DNA of 62,490 bases, taken from an uncultured Eubacteriales bacterium. Lineage in GTDB: Bacteria; Bacillota; Clostridia; Oscillospirales; CAG-272. The stretch is taken from assembly GCA_900545935.1 (NCBI GenBank), contig URAP01000009.1, forward strand, positions 1 to 62,490, written 5' to 3'. This document shows positions 1-9,860 of this stretch, piece after piece. The notes beneath the pieces are model-generated. The model saw nothing but the letters and a program-made list of their open reading frames with translations. It had not been told where the DNA came from and made no database searches. Both the position numbers and the translations under genes were made by a program. The number at the start of each line of letters is the position of its first letter. The first letter of the stretch is position 1.

Positions 1-131
1 ATTTTTTAACATCCCCGCCGTAAGTACAAAACTGCTTTCAAACTGTTTCGGTCGGAAGCTGCCATTACTTAAGACACGACACGTCGAGAGCATTCATAGT
101 GCAGAAGCAACGCAAGACACGCGACATCGGC

Positions 132-3110
132 TCACGAAAGCGGAACGATATTCTTAAAGTCGCCCTGCTCACGCACCACGCGCGCATTTCCGAGTGTGCA
201 GCGGAAGCTGTGCTCGGTGGCAGCCGCTATCGCCGCCGCATCCTCGCGGAGCTGCTCAGCCGTAGTGTCTATCATCTCACGGCGCTCGCGTCTTACACGC
301 TCAAAGTCGGTACCCATAAGGTAGTTTGCCATAGAGCGAGCCGCCTTTTCACGGACAGAGAGCGGACGGTCGATGCCGCTGAACGTGCCTATGATATAGC
401 GGGTAATGGTATCCTCATCCGGATCAAGACCTCTCGCCCATTCGGCAGCACCGAGGTAAACATGCTCTGTCTCGGTCATGCGCGGGTCGCGGAAGGAGGC
501 AAAATATACATAGCCGGGCGCGCCGTTTATACGGCAGAAAACGCCGTACGCACCGCCGCGAACGCGGACAGCATTGTAAAGATACTCATTATTGACGGCA
601 TTTTCAAGCACCTTCATGCTGCCGCGATAGCGGATCCCGCCCTCTCGCATATTTCCCGCCATAGCGACAAACTGCACCTGACTCGACATTGCAAAGCCCT
701 CGCACAGATCGCAGGGCGCTAAAATATCACCCTCCATGCCGTCGAACCAGCAGCCGTCTGAATCCGGCGGGCAGGCATAGCCGCGAAGCGCCTCGATCAT
801 CCCCGGTATAGACTCTTCAAGCGCCGCTCTGCCCACCGCGCCGCCGCAGAAGCTGACGGTCAGACGCTCGGGATCGAATGCGGCTCTTGCGGCACGCTCG
901 TAGGTGAGCGCTATTTCGCCGCCGCGCTCGCCGAGTGCGGCAAGCTCAGCCTCGAGCATGCGGTACGCGCCTATGCCGCTGTTCCAGTCCGAGAGCTTAT
1001 AGAAGCGCGAGAAATAGGACAGTGCTCTTGTCGATGCCACCGAGTGACCGCGAGAGAAAATCTTGCTCTGTACATCGGAGCGCGACTCTGCGAGCAGCTC
1101 GCGCAGGCGGCGAGTATCAGAATAATCGGTCTCTGTCAGTATTTCGCGGACAAGAGCAAGCGCCTCGCGGACCTTGCCCTCAAGACAGCTTATCTCAACC
1201 GAAGCATAGGTTGAGAAGCTGTCGCTCTCTCCCTCCTTCAGATACGAACTCTCCGACAGCGAGAGCTTGCCTATATTCAGCTTAATTTCTGTCGTAAGCT
1301 GTGCATAGCTGTGATGCGCGGTATCCATTCTGCCGCACAGCCCGCACAGCTCGGATATATGGGGCAGCCACTGCTGCGGAAGCTCCGAGATGTCGAAATA
1401 CAGTGTAATATATTCTATTCCGGCGGTCTGTCCCTCATGCTCGACCGCGCGAACACCGCCTACGGTGCATTCGATATTTGAATACGGAAGCGGCTCGCGG
1501 CGGATATCCGAGCGCGAAAGAACGGGTATGCACTGCGACTCCTCGGGTGTAGACGGGCGCTCCTGATACTCGCGCAGACGCTCGGTCTCCGCAACTATCC
1601 CGCTCAGCTCCTCATCGCTGAGCGACGCCTTAAAATCGGCGAGCTTTGCGGCAAGACGTGCCTCGACCTCGCCGATAAGTCCCTCTCTCGGCTCATATGA
1701 GAGCATGACCGCATGCTGCGGATCGGCTGCCTTTTCGATAAGCGACTCGAAATATCCGTTGTCTATACCATCACGCAGCTTTGCATAGCAATCGCCGAGA
1801 TGCATATAGCGCAGCGCGGACGAATCGTCATACAGCCAGCTCTGAAGCAGATCGAGACCGTAGCAGAGTCCTTTCGGCGTGCTTCCGAAATCAGCCTCAC
1901 GATACGCGAATTCTCTCGAGTTCAGCGCGGCGCGGAGCGCATCCTTATCCATTCCGCCGGCAGCCTTTCTGAGACCGTCGCGGACAATGGAGAGGAATTT
2001 TTCGCCGTCCTCGGCGCATGCGTTTTTCGCCATAATGAATATTCCGCTCTGTCTGATATGATCGAGCACTCCGGCAAGTATATCGGCACCTATTCCCGCC
2101 TCAAGCAAAGCGGTACGGATGGGCGCGCCGGTGGTGCCGATAAGCACCTCTCCGATAATATCCCATGCGATACACTCGAGCGGGTCGCCGCTCGGGCAGG
2201 TAACGGCAGCATAGACAAGATAGCTTCGCTCGTCACGCTCGCCATGCGCGCTGCCCGGCTCTACCGAGAAATATGCGCGCTCACGGTGCAGACCTCCGAA
2301 CGGCTTCTGCTCGGTTATCTCGGTGCCGGAGACATCTATCGCATCATAGTGCGAGAGATAGTTCTTATCCATCCACTCGAGCCGCTCCTCGAGGTCACAG
2401 TCGCCCCAGAGATAGATATAGCTGTTCGAGGGATGATAATGCGTGCGGTGAAAATCAAGATACTGCTCGTATGTCAGCGACGGAATGCACTCCGGATCGC
2501 CGCCGGAGCTGCGGCCGTAGGTCGTATCGGGATAGAGGACCTTGCACAGCTCGTCAAAGACCTGCGAATCCGGAGAGGAGAGCACGCCCTTCATCTCGTT
2601 ATAGACAATGCCGTTTACCTTCAGCTCGTCCTCGGGACGTTCAAGCTCGTAGTGCCAGCCCTCCTGCATGAATATCTCGCGGTACTTGTAGATATTCGGA
2701 TGAAAGACCGCATCCATGTACACGCTCATGAGATTGGCAAAATCGTGATCGTTGCAGGAGGCTACCGGGTAGACCGTCTTATCCGGATAGGTCATGGCAT
2801 TGAGAAATGTGTTAAGAGAGCCCTTGGCAAGCAGCATAAAGGGGTCGCGGCAGGGATAGCGATCGGAGCCGCAGAGAACGGTATGCTCGATGATATGCGG
2901 AACACCGGTATCATCGGTAACGGGTGTGCGAAAGCCGATGTAAAACACCTTATTTTCATCGTCATTTGAGATAAGGCAGATACGCGCGCCGCTCTTTTTG
3001 TGGCGCAGAACTATACCGAGGCTATCCACGTCCGGCAGGCTCTCGGAATACTCTATCTCATATGCTTCGGGAAGCGAAAGCTCCGCTGTACTCTTGATAT
3101 TTTTCGACAT
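132..3110 (-). CDS. M16C-family zinc metallopeptidase (insulinase / presequence-protease type)
   Basis: This is a large two-lobed zinc peptidase expected to degrade peptides in the cytoplasm. The inverted zinc motif HxxEH is visible as HIIEH at residues 72-76, followed by the family-typical VLCGSxxYP stretch. The first half carries the M16 catalytic domain and the M16C-associated middle domain; the second half is the inactive lobe. At 992 residues the length fits the single-chain M16C group that clostridia share with mitochondrial PreP, not the roughly 430-residue M16B proteins. No signal peptide is visible. The start codon is preceded by an AAAGGAAT ribosome binding site, rather far away at about 11 bases. 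The gene stands alone; no M16B partner is adjacent. The family assignment is secure, but the physiological substrate is unknown. Confidence 0.9.
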   Translation of the reverse strand: MSKNIKSTAELSLPEAYEIEYSESLPDVDSLGIVLRHKKSGARICLISNDDENKVFYIGFRTPVTDDTGVPHIIEHTVLCGSDRYPCRDPFMLLAKGSLNTFLNAMTYPDKTVYPVASCNDHDFANLMSVYMDAVFHPNIYKYREIFMQEGWHYELERPEDELKVNGIVYNEMKGVLSSPDSQVFDELCKVLYPDTTYGRSSGGDPECIPSLTYEQYLDFHRTHYHPSNSYIYLWGDCDLEERLEWMDKNYLSHYDAIDVSGTEITEQKPFGGLHRERAYFSVEPGSAHGERDERSYLVYAAVTCPSGDPLECIAWDIIGEVLIGTTGAPIRTALLEAGIGADILAGVLDHIRQSGIFIMAKNACAEDGEKFLSIVRDGLRKAAGGMDKDALRAALNSREFAYREADFGSTPKGLCYGLDLLQSWLYDDSSALRYMHLGDCYAKLRDGIDNGYFESLIEKAADPQHAVMLSYEPREGLIGEVEARLAAKLADFKASLSDEELSGIVAETERLREYQERPSTPEESQCIPVLSRSDIRREPLPYSNIECTVGGVRAVEHEGQTAGIEYITLYFDISELPQQWLPHISELCGLCGRMDTAHHSYAQLTTEIKLNIGKLSLSESSYLKEGESDSFSTYASVEISCLEGKVREALALVREILTETDYSDTRRLRELLAESRSDVQSKIFSRGHSVASTRALSYFSRFYKLSDWNSGIGAYRMLEAELAALGERGGEIALTYERAARAAFDPERLTVSFCGGAVGRAALEESIPGMIEALRGYACPPDSDGCWFDGMEGDILAPCDLCEGFAMSSQVQFVAMAGNMREGGIRYRGSMKVLENAVNNEYLYNAVRVRGGAYGVFCRINGAPGYVYFASFRDPRMTETEHVYLGAAEWARGLDPDEDTITRYIIGTFSGIDRPLSVREKAARSMANYLMGTDFERVRRERREMIDTTAEQLREDAAAIAAATEHSFRCTLGNARVVREQGDFKNIVPLS

Positions 3111-3241
3111 TTCGGTTAATATTCCTTTCGGTATACTGTCGGTTATATTATGCCCGCGCGAGGAGAAAATACCCTTTGGATATCGCCTGCGAGCGAATTA
3201 TTTTACGTATCGCATACAAACTGAAAATCTGCCTTTTGAGT

Positions 3242-4222
3242 TCAGCTCTTCGCAGCTTTCTCGCCTCCGAGTATCTTTGAAAAGCCGAGTGCAGCCGTCG
3301 CGAGCGGTTCAGCCGTGACCTTTACCTCCTCACCGAGCGACGCTCCGAGCAGCTCGGGCATTCCGAACAGGCAGCTGCCGCCTCCGGTCAGGATTATTCC
3401 GCGCTTGGCTATGCTGCCGCGCTCGGTGGGAGTTAGCGAGAGATAAAAGCTGCGTATTCCTACGGCTATCTTCTTGACCGGCTCGCTGATAGCGCCGAAT
3501 ATCTCGCGCCCGGTGACGGTGCAGCTGTTAGGCAGCCCGTCTCCGACATTCACACCGAAGGCGGTGCAATCCGGCTCGGAATCGCGCTTCCATACGCCGC
3601 CTATCGCAGTCTTTATGCGTTCCGCCTCGGCAAAGTTCACGCGCAGTCCCTTTGAGATTGCAAGATACGCAGCGATGCTTGCATCGAGCGCGTCGCCGCC
3701 CGTGCCGATTATTGAGGAATGTGTTATTCTGCCGAGCGAGAAGGTCGCTGCCTGCGTTTCACCGCCGCCGAGATCGACTATCATGCTGACGCCTCTGTCG
3801 TCATCGGATATGCCCGCGCCCGCAGCGGCACATGCGATCTTGGAGACAAGCATCACATCGCGCACACCGTGTCGGCGAAGCTCCTTATATATATCCTCCT
3901 CCGCCTCTGCCGGAACCGATCCGGGCAGGCAGAGCAGTACGGTATGACCGAGCAATCCGCCGCCTCCTGCGGTCGCTATCATCTGCCGCATATAATATAC
4001 GAAGCTCTCGCTGTGAATATCCACGCCGGAGCGGAACGGGTACTCAAGATGCGCCGCGCCGGGTATCCGCCCGCAGAGCGAGACAGCCTCATTGCCAGCC
4101 GCAAGGAACTTTCCGCTGTCCTCCTCGACCGCCACGGCGCTGACCTGACTTACTATTTCCTCGCCCTCGATATATATCAGTGTATTTGATGTTCCGAGGT
4201 CTATTCCGATTTTTTTACCCAT
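3242..4222 (-). CDS. MreB-like bacterial actin, divergent paralogue
   Basis: This is an actin-fold ATPase related to MreB/Mbl, which polymerise under the membrane and guide cell-wall synthesis. The phosphate-1 loop GIDLGTSNT (residues 6-14) and the adenosine-site motif TGGGS near the C-terminus are intact. Two normally invariant sites are changed. The EEP segment that carries the catalytic glutamate in MreB reads SKI (residues 127-129). The phosphate-2 loop DIGGGTT reads DLGGGET (residues 150-156). At 326 residues the length is near normal. No mreC or mreD lies alongside, so this is probably not the main elongasome MreB. The start is supported by ACCGAAAGGAAACC upstream. Homology is clear; that it polymerises or hydrolyses ATP is inference and may be wrong. 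Confidence 0.82.
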   Translation of the reverse strand: MGKKIGIDLGTSNTLIYIEGEEIVSQVSAVAVEEDSGKFLAAGNEAVSLCGRIPGAAHLEYPFRSGVDIHSESFVYYMRQMIATAGGGGLLGHTVLLCLPGSVPAEAEEDIYKELRRHGVRDVMLVSKIACAAAGAGISDDDRGVSMIVDLGGGETQAATFSLGRITHSSIIGTGGDALDASIAAYLAISKGLRVNFAEAERIKTAIGGVWKRDSEPDCTAFGVNVGDGLPNSCTVTGREIFGAISEPVKKIAVGIRSFYLSLTPTERGSIAKRGIILTGGGSCLFGMPELLGASLGEEVKVTAEPLATAALGFSKILGGEKAAKS

Positions 4223-4344
4223 ATTACGGTTTCCTTTCGGTACTTACATTGCTTTCGGAGCATTACTGCCATAAGAATATGCCGACCGATATTGCGGCAG
4301 ACATTAAAATAAAATCAAGATAAAATTAAGAAGATAAGATAAGA

Positions 4345-5109
4345 TCAAATAAGATTGTGCGCTGCATCGGCGATGCACATAGGGAATACATGCGCGCAGC
4401 CCGCCGCAAACAGCACGCGCGTACATTCGTATATCGACGCACCTGTCGTGCATACATCGTCGATAAGCAATATATCCGCACCGCGTATGCGCTCGGAATA
4501 TCTCGTGCGCACGATATATTTTCCGCATACCGCACGTATGCGCGCCTCGGCGCCGAGACCCTTCTGTATGCTCTGCGAGGTATTTTCAAGGCACGGCATA
4601 ACCGGCATTCCGGTCATGCGTGAGAGCCGCACCGCCACAGTCTCCATCTGATCAAAGCCGTACCGCCGCCGTCCGCTGCGGCTGCGCGGTACATAGGCTA
4701 TCACGGTACCCTCTCCGAGCGGCAGCATATGCATTATGCTCCGCAGACGCTGTGCCGAAAAATACGCGCTGCGAGACGTGCGTACATTCTTCATGCTGAG
4801 GATAAGTGCGCGCGACGGGCAATCCGGTGCGGTAGAAAACGACATTGCCGTCAAAACAGCGACGCGGCGGTCGCCTATCTCTATACGTCGAAAATGCGGA
4901 ACCGATGCCCTTAGCAACCGCTCATAGCAGCTCTCGCAAAAGCAGTCCTGATCACCGTCCGGCGGGATAAGCGTTCCACAGCAGACACAGGACGGCGGGA
5001 ACAGATAATCGAGCAGCACATCCGCACGGCTCTTCTCGCGCACAGATACATTCCGAGCTGCGTTGCCGCCGCAGTCGATCTGCCGCTTATCTGTATTTAG
5101 CATGCTCAT
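4345..5109 (-). CDS. comF: ComF-family phosphoribosyltransferase-like protein
   Basis: This is a ComF/GntX-type protein, linked in other bacteria to DNA uptake during natural competence. It has an N-terminal zinc-ribbon-like segment with CxxC pairs (FPPSCVCCG and FCESCYE) and a C-terminal phosphoribosyltransferase domain with the PRPP-binding motif LLIDDVCTTGAS. The start chosen is the ATG at 5109 because GGGAGG sits 8 bases upstream; a TTG six codons earlier would lie inside that site. The length of 254 residues is normal for the family. A TATAAT-like box lies just upstream of the ribosome binding site. RecD2 is encoded upstream on the same strand, a mild hint of a DNA-processing context. 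The exact biochemical role of ComF proteins is not settled. Confidence 0.85.
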   Translation of the reverse strand: MSMLNTDKRQIDCGGNAARNVSVREKSRADVLLDYLFPPSCVCCGTLIPPDGDQDCFCESCYERLLRASVPHFRRIEIGDRRVAVLTAMSFSTAPDCPSRALILSMKNVRTSRSAYFSAQRLRSIMHMLPLGEGTVIAYVPRSRSGRRRYGFDQMETVAVRLSRMTGMPVMPCLENTSQSIQKGLGAEARIRAVCGKYIVRTRYSERIRGADILLIDDVCTTGASIYECTRVLFAAGCAHVFPMCIADAAHNLI

Positions 5110-5304
5110 CAGCACCGCCTCCCGCAATTATATAATATCAGAAGCCGCCCACGCACCTGCGAAATCGCGCAACGGTATGTGCCGGGTCTGAATGAAAATG
5201 TCAAGTGACCCGATCACGCCGCTCGGCTCGGTGCAAGAGCCGTCAAGATCCTGTCGAACGGCACGGCGCTATCCGGTTCAATTACACCGTTCGGCGCAGT
5301 ATGA

Positions 5305-7647
5305 TCAGCCCTTATCCGCCTCGCGTATCGCCTCACACAGTCCGGTATAGCGGTGACAGAGACGATTGTTCTGCACCATCTGCACCACCTCGGCGCGCTG
5401 ACCGACTATAATGACCATTTCTCGCGCACGCGTTACCGCCGTATACAGCAGATTCCGCGTCATAAGGCGCGGCGAGTTCTGATACAGTGGTATTATCACG
5501 ACCGGATACTCGCTGCCCTGACTTTTATGCACCGTTATCGCATATGCATGCTCTATCTCCTCGAGGTCGGAGAACGGATAGACGGTTATCCTGCCGTCAA
5601 AGTTGATAACGATGCTCTCCTCGCTCGTTCTTATCTGCTCGATGATGCCGATATCGCCGTTAAAAACGCCTTGTCCCTTATGTACCTCACCGGTAATCTC
5701 GGTCTTTTCCCACTCGATATCATAGTTGTTCTTTATCTGCATGACCTTGTCGCCCTCGCGAAAGACAACGTCGCGGAATTTTCGTTCTCTCTTCGACTGC
5801 ATCGGCGGATTTAGTCCGCGCTGAAGCTGCGCATTCAGACTCGCAGTGCCCACGTTCCCCTTTCGGGACGGTGCAATGACCTGTATCTTCGACCGCATCT
5901 CCTCGCCGTAGGCGCGCGGCAGTCGCGTGGTGCAGAGCGCACAGACGGTAGACGCTATCTCCTCTGCGGTATCGCGCTGTATAAAGAAGAAGTCGTTGTC
6001 CTTAACGTCAAGATCGGGATAGTCGCCCTGATTTATACAGTGCGCATTCGTAATGATAAGACTCGCGCTCGCCTGACGGAATATCTCGCGCAGGCGCACG
6101 GTATTAAAGCGGTCAGAGCGGATGATATCGCCGAGCACGTTGCCCGCACCGACCGACGGAAGCTGATCCGAGTCGCCTATAAGCAGCAGGCGCGTTCCGG
6201 GCTTCAGCGCACGGCAGAGCGCCTCGGTGAGCAGGATATCGAGCATCGACGCCTCGTCGACTATCACGACATCAGCCTCTATCGGATCCTTTTCGTTCTT
6301 GTTGTAGACCGCTTCTCTGCCCTCGGTATACGCCATCTCGAGCATACGGTGGACGGTCGACGACTCGCGCCCGGTAGATTCGGACATTCGCTTCGCGGCT
6401 CTGCCTGTCGGCGCGGCAAGCACCGTTTTCATACCCATATCCTCAAAAAGCGACAGCACGGCACGAATAACGGTGGTTTTACCGGTACCGGGTCCGCCCG
6501 TCAGCACCATAACTCCGCTCGTCAGGACGAGCGATATAGCCTTTTTCTGTGCGCGGGCATACTCGATGCCGTTCTCTGACTCTGCGGTGAGAATAAAGCG
6601 TTCGACATCCCCCGCAGGGACTCTCGGACAGACGCGGTCAAGCAGATCGAGCTTTTCCGCAACGTACTGCTCGGCATCGTAATATGAGCGCAGATACACA
6701 CAGTCGCGCCTGTCTCGACGGATCGTCTTGACCTCGCCGGAGGAACCGAGCGCTTCAAGAGCTGCACCGACCGCGTCTTCATCCACACCCAGCAGACGAG
6801 CGGCGGCGGGGATAATGCGGTCTGACGGTATGTACACATGACCGTTCGACGCTGCATTGTATGAGAGCAGATATTTGATGCCCGCCATGACACGCTCGCG
6901 GCAGTCGGGTGCAAGTCCGAACGACTGTGCCATTCGGTCGACTCGCTCAAAGCCGAGTCCGTAGCCCTCGTCGCACAGAAGATACGGATTGTTACGGATA
7001 GTATCTACCGAGTTATTTCCCCACTTTTTGTATATCCGCATCGCGGTCGCCGGCGGCACAAAATCGCGGCAGAACATCATCACATTCCGCACACCGAACT
7101 GCTCGTCGAAGCTCTCACCTATGATGCGCGCCTTCTCGGCTGAGATGCCCTGTATTTCGGCAAGCCACTCGGGGTGATTCGTCATTACCTCAAAGGTATC
7201 TGCGCCGAATTTATCGACTATCTTCTTAGCCGAGGCGGGACCGACGCCCTTTACGGTGCGCGACGAGAGATATCGAAGTATCGCTGCCTCGCCGGCAGGA
7301 AGCTCCTTTTCATAGCTCGAAACGGCAAACTGCCTGCCGAAATTCGGATGCACCGTCCATGAGCCGAGCGCGGTAATCGTTTCACCGACAGCTATATACG
7401 GCATAGTCCCCACCAGTGTGACAAGCACCTGCTGCCCCTCATCGCCGTCGGTCGATATCTCACATATCGTAAAGCCGTTATCCTCGTTAGAAAAAACGAC
7501 ATGCTCGACAAAGCCGGTTATGCTCACCTGCCCCGGCTGCGTATTATTTTCGGTCATAGTGTTTGCGGCTGCCGCATCCGACGAAGCCGCGCCGCTGCGC
7601 AAAATAAAATCGGCAGTCGAGGCAAAGTCTGAATTTTTATTGTTCAT
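5305..7647 (-). CDS. recD2: SF1B DNA helicase RecD2
   Basis: This is an ATP-dependent 5'-3' DNA helicase of the RecD2 (RecD/TraA) class, found in bacteria whose main recombination nuclease is AddAB rather than RecBCD; it acts in DNA repair and replication-fork maintenance. Visible elements in order are an N-terminal OB-like region with helix-hairpin-helix repeats (TVKGVGPASAKKI and AEIQGISAEKA), Walker A GGPGTGKTT in the middle, Walker B DEASM, and the C-terminal UvrD-like motif TVHKSQGSEYP. The length of 780 residues fits RecD2 with its long N-terminal region. The start has AGGTGA 4 bases upstream. An N-terminal stretch of about 40 residues is poorly conserved in character. It lies between metK and comF and is probably transcribed on its own. 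Confidence 0.93.
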   Translation of the reverse strand: MNNKNSDFASTADFILRSGAASSDAAAANTMTENNTQPGQVSITGFVEHVVFSNEDNGFTICEISTDGDEGQQVLVTLVGTMPYIAVGETITALGSWTVHPNFGRQFAVSSYEKELPAGEAAILRYLSSRTVKGVGPASAKKIVDKFGADTFEVMTNHPEWLAEIQGISAEKARIIGESFDEQFGVRNVMMFCRDFVPPATAMRIYKKWGNNSVDTIRNNPYLLCDEGYGLGFERVDRMAQSFGLAPDCRERVMAGIKYLLSYNAASNGHVYIPSDRIIPAAARLLGVDEDAVGAALEALGSSGEVKTIRRDRRDCVYLRSYYDAEQYVAEKLDLLDRVCPRVPAGDVERFILTAESENGIEYARAQKKAISLVLTSGVMVLTGGPGTGKTTVIRAVLSLFEDMGMKTVLAAPTGRAAKRMSESTGRESSTVHRMLEMAYTEGREAVYNKNEKDPIEADVVIVDEASMLDILLTEALCRALKPGTRLLLIGDSDQLPSVGAGNVLGDIIRSDRFNTVRLREIFRQASASLIITNAHCINQGDYPDLDVKDNDFFFIQRDTAEEIASTVCALCTTRLPRAYGEEMRSKIQVIAPSRKGNVGTASLNAQLQRGLNPPMQSKRERKFRDVVFREGDKVMQIKNNYDIEWEKTEITGEVHKGQGVFNGDIGIIEQIRTSEESIVINFDGRITVYPFSDLEEIEHAYAITVHKSQGSEYPVVIIPLYQNSPRLMTRNLLYTAVTRAREMVIIVGQRAEVVQMVQNNRLCHRYTGLCEAIREADKG

Positions 7648-7742
7648 TACTCACCTATATATCCGACAGGAAAACGGATCTGATGTGTTACAAGCCCCGC
7701 GTCCCGAGAGGACACAAAGCAGAATGCCAGACAAGTCGGGCG

Positions 7743-7796
7743 AAAAAACTAAACAAAGCAGTGCAAAGCAAAAAAGTTATGCAATGCACTGCTTTG
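7743..7796 (-). terminator. Intrinsic terminator downstream of metK
   Basis: A perfect 12-bp inverted repeat (7754-7765 with 7785-7796) is followed on the minus strand by a T-rich stretch (7753 down to 7743). It sits 31 bases after the metK stop codon, so it should end metK transcription before recD2. Confidence 0.85.
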
Positions 7797-7826
7797 CGTA
7801 TAAAGCAATTATATTGAGCGGTATGA

Positions 7827-8993
7827 TCAGCCTATCTGAGCGGCGAGATCGAGGTTCTCCCACGGTGCGCGAACATCCTCGCGTCCCATATGGCCGTATG
7901 CGGCAAGCTGCTTGTATATCGGTCTGCGGAGATCGAAACGCTCGATAATAGCTGCGGGACGCAGGTCAACGCGGCGCATAACGCGGTCGTACAGCTCCTC
8001 GTCCGAAACATGCGCGGTACCGAATGTATCAAAGAGAACCGATACGGGCTTAGCAACGCCGATAGCATATGCAATCTCGACCTCGCACTTGTCGGCAAGT
8101 CCGGCAGCAACAACATTCTTAGCAAGATATCTTGCGGCGTATGCGGCAGTGCGGTCGACCTTAGTCGGATCCTTGCCGGAGAATGCTCCGCCGCCATGAC
8201 GCGAATATCCGCCGTAGGTATCGACTATGATCTTTCTTCCGGTAAGACCGGAATCGCCCATAGGACCGCCTACAACAAATCTGCCGGTCGGATTGACATA
8301 TATAATGGTATCGTCATCTAAGAAATCCGCCGGAATTGTCGGTACAATAACATGCTTGATAAGGTCCTCGCGTATCTGATCGACCGAAACATCCTCGGCA
8401 TGCTGCGTAGAGACAACAACGGTATGCACACGGACGGGGCGGTTGCCCTCATACTCGATAGTTACCTGAGTCTTTCCGTCGGGGCGAAGATAGCCGAGCG
8501 TTCCGTCCTTACGAACGGCTGTGAGGCGCTTCGCAAGCGAATGCGCGAGCTGAATAGGCATCGGCATAAGCTCCGGTGTCTCGTCGCACGCGAAGCCGAA
8601 CATCATACCCTGGTCGCCCGCACCGGTATCATAGCAGTCCTTATCTGTCCCTCGCTTAGCCTCAAAAGAACGGTTAACACCGAGCGCGATATCGGGCGAC
8701 TGCTCGTGAATGGTGTTGAGAACGGCACAGGTATTGCAGTCAAAACCGTATGCGGCATTATCGTAGCCTATCTCGCGAACGGTCTCGCGTACTACGGTCT
8801 GAAAATCAACATAAGCCTCGGAGGTTATCTCACCCATGATGGAGATTATTCCGGTCGTTGTGGTCGTCTCGCAGGCAACGCGGGACATCTTATCCTGACG
8901 GAGAAACTCGTCAAGAATGGCATCGGATATCTTATCGCAAATCTTATCGGGATGACCCTCGGTCACCGACTCGGATGTAAAGAGCTTTCTCAT
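7827..8993 (-). CDS. metK: S-adenosylmethionine synthase
   Basis: The enzyme makes S-adenosylmethionine, the general methyl donor, from methionine and ATP in the cytoplasm. The N-terminal SVTEGHPDKICD motif, the GAGDQG loop and the GGGAFSGKDPTKVDRS-type loop (final S replaced by T) are all visible. At 388 residues it is slightly shorter than the 395-400 usual for Firmicutes, with no obvious internal gap. Translation is supported by CCGAAAGGAAA upstream. A strong sigma-A promoter lies about 90 bases upstream. I looked for an S-box (SAM-I) riboswitch in the short leader and saw no room for one, which is unusual for a Firmicute metK although many clostridia regulate it otherwise. Confidence 0.97.
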   Translation of the reverse strand: MRKLFTSESVTEGHPDKICDKISDAILDEFLRQDKMSRVACETTTTTGIISIMGEITSEAYVDFQTVVRETVREIGYDNAAYGFDCNTCAVLNTIHEQSPDIALGVNRSFEAKRGTDKDCYDTGAGDQGMMFGFACDETPELMPMPIQLAHSLAKRLTAVRKDGTLGYLRPDGKTQVTIEYEGNRPVRVHTVVVSTQHAEDVSVDQIREDLIKHVIVPTIPADFLDDDTIIYVNPTGRFVVGGPMGDSGLTGRKIIVDTYGGYSRHGGGAFSGKDPTKVDRTAAYAARYLAKNVVAAGLADKCEVEIAYAIGVAKPVSVLFDTFGTAHVSDEELYDRVMRRVDLRPAAIIERFDLRRPIYKQLAAYGHMGREDVRAPWENLDLAAQIG

Positions 8994-9081
8994 TATATCG
9001 TATTTCCTTTCGGGATTATTTTTTTAGCTATAATCAACGGCGACCGGTAAGCGGCGCCGATATAATACTGCATACATTTGA

Positions 9082-9109
9082 ATTATATCACAGCGGCGCG
9101 GGGTTGCAA
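9082..9109 (-). promoter_or_regulatory. Sigma-A promoter of metK
   Basis: On the minus strand, a -35 box TTGCAA (9104-9109) and a perfect -10 box TATAAT (9082-9087) are separated by 16 bp. The predicted start lies about 80 bases before metK, leaving too little leader for a SAM riboswitch. Confidence 0.75.
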
Positions 9110-9271
9110 AGGTCATATTATTGACAATTTGTAAACATTTCGACGAAATTTTCAGATAACCCGCACCGCAGACATAATAGTTTTGTCATAAGAATAAACC
9201 TTACGAGCGTGACGCAAGGCACTTAGCGTTTGCGCGAGTACGCAGCGTGCACGCTTAAATCAAAGTTCAAT

Positions 9272-9739
9272 TCAAATAAGAAAACGCAGAAAATCTATAG
9301 CGCCGTAGCAGATAAGCGTTACGACAGCGCCAGCGGCAAGAACACCGCCCGCAATGGAGAGCATAGCTTTACTGCGCTTCATATCAAGCAGTGCGGCAAC
9401 AAGTGCGCCAGTCCATGCGCCCGTACCCGGCAGCGGAATGGCAACAAATATAAAAAGTCCCCATGTCGCGTATTTTGTTATCTTAGGCTTGTTCTTTTCC
9501 GCTTTCTCATAGATAAAGCCTGAAACTTTATTGAAAAATGCCACATTGGAGCGACGCATCCAATCGAGCACGAATTTTACGAAAATCAGTATAACTGGTA
9601 TAGGAAGTATATTGCCTATACAACAGATAAGATAGTTTAGAATCATGGGCATGCCGAGAGCATAGCCCGCAGGTATTGCGCCGCGAAGCTCGATCAGCGG
9701 CACCATAGATATACCGAAAATAGTCAAATATTGAAGCAT
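9272..9739 (-). CDS. Small multidrug-export-like membrane protein (COG2426 family)
   Basis: This is a 155-residue integral membrane protein of the COG2426 family, annotated as small multidrug export proteins mostly by name; no substrate is established. The family signature is clear near the N-terminus: a short hydrophobic helix, then VPLIELRGAIPAGYALG, then further hydrophobic segments and a central KYATWGLFIFVAIPLPGTGAW stretch (quoted only in part as IPLPGTGAW). Four to five transmembrane helices are likely. The start at 9739 was chosen because AAAAGGA lies 8 bases upstream and because the homologous region begins there; in-frame sequence further upstream does not look like protein. It follows tuf after a strong hairpin and is probably a separate unit. 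Confidence 0.82.
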   Translation of the reverse strand: MLQYLTIFGISMVPLIELRGAIPAGYALGMPMILNYLICCIGNILPIPVILIFVKFVLDWMRRSNVAFFNKVSGFIYEKAEKNKPKITKYATWGLFIFVAIPLPGTGAWTGALVAALLDMKRSKAMLSIAGGVLAAGAVVTLICYGAIDFLRFLI

Positions 9740-9860
9740 TTCGTTTTTCCTTTTACGGTCGAAATAAATATGCAGCACCGCCCGCGCGGACACACGGCAC
9801 GGAAAGCGAGCGATTAACAGGTAAGGTAGATGTTCGATCCGCAGGTTCACCGATACCCGC

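Noticed and set aside
8994..9200. A SAM-I riboswitch in front of metK
   Set aside because: The predicted transcript start leaves only about 80 bases and none of the S-box conserved segments is present.
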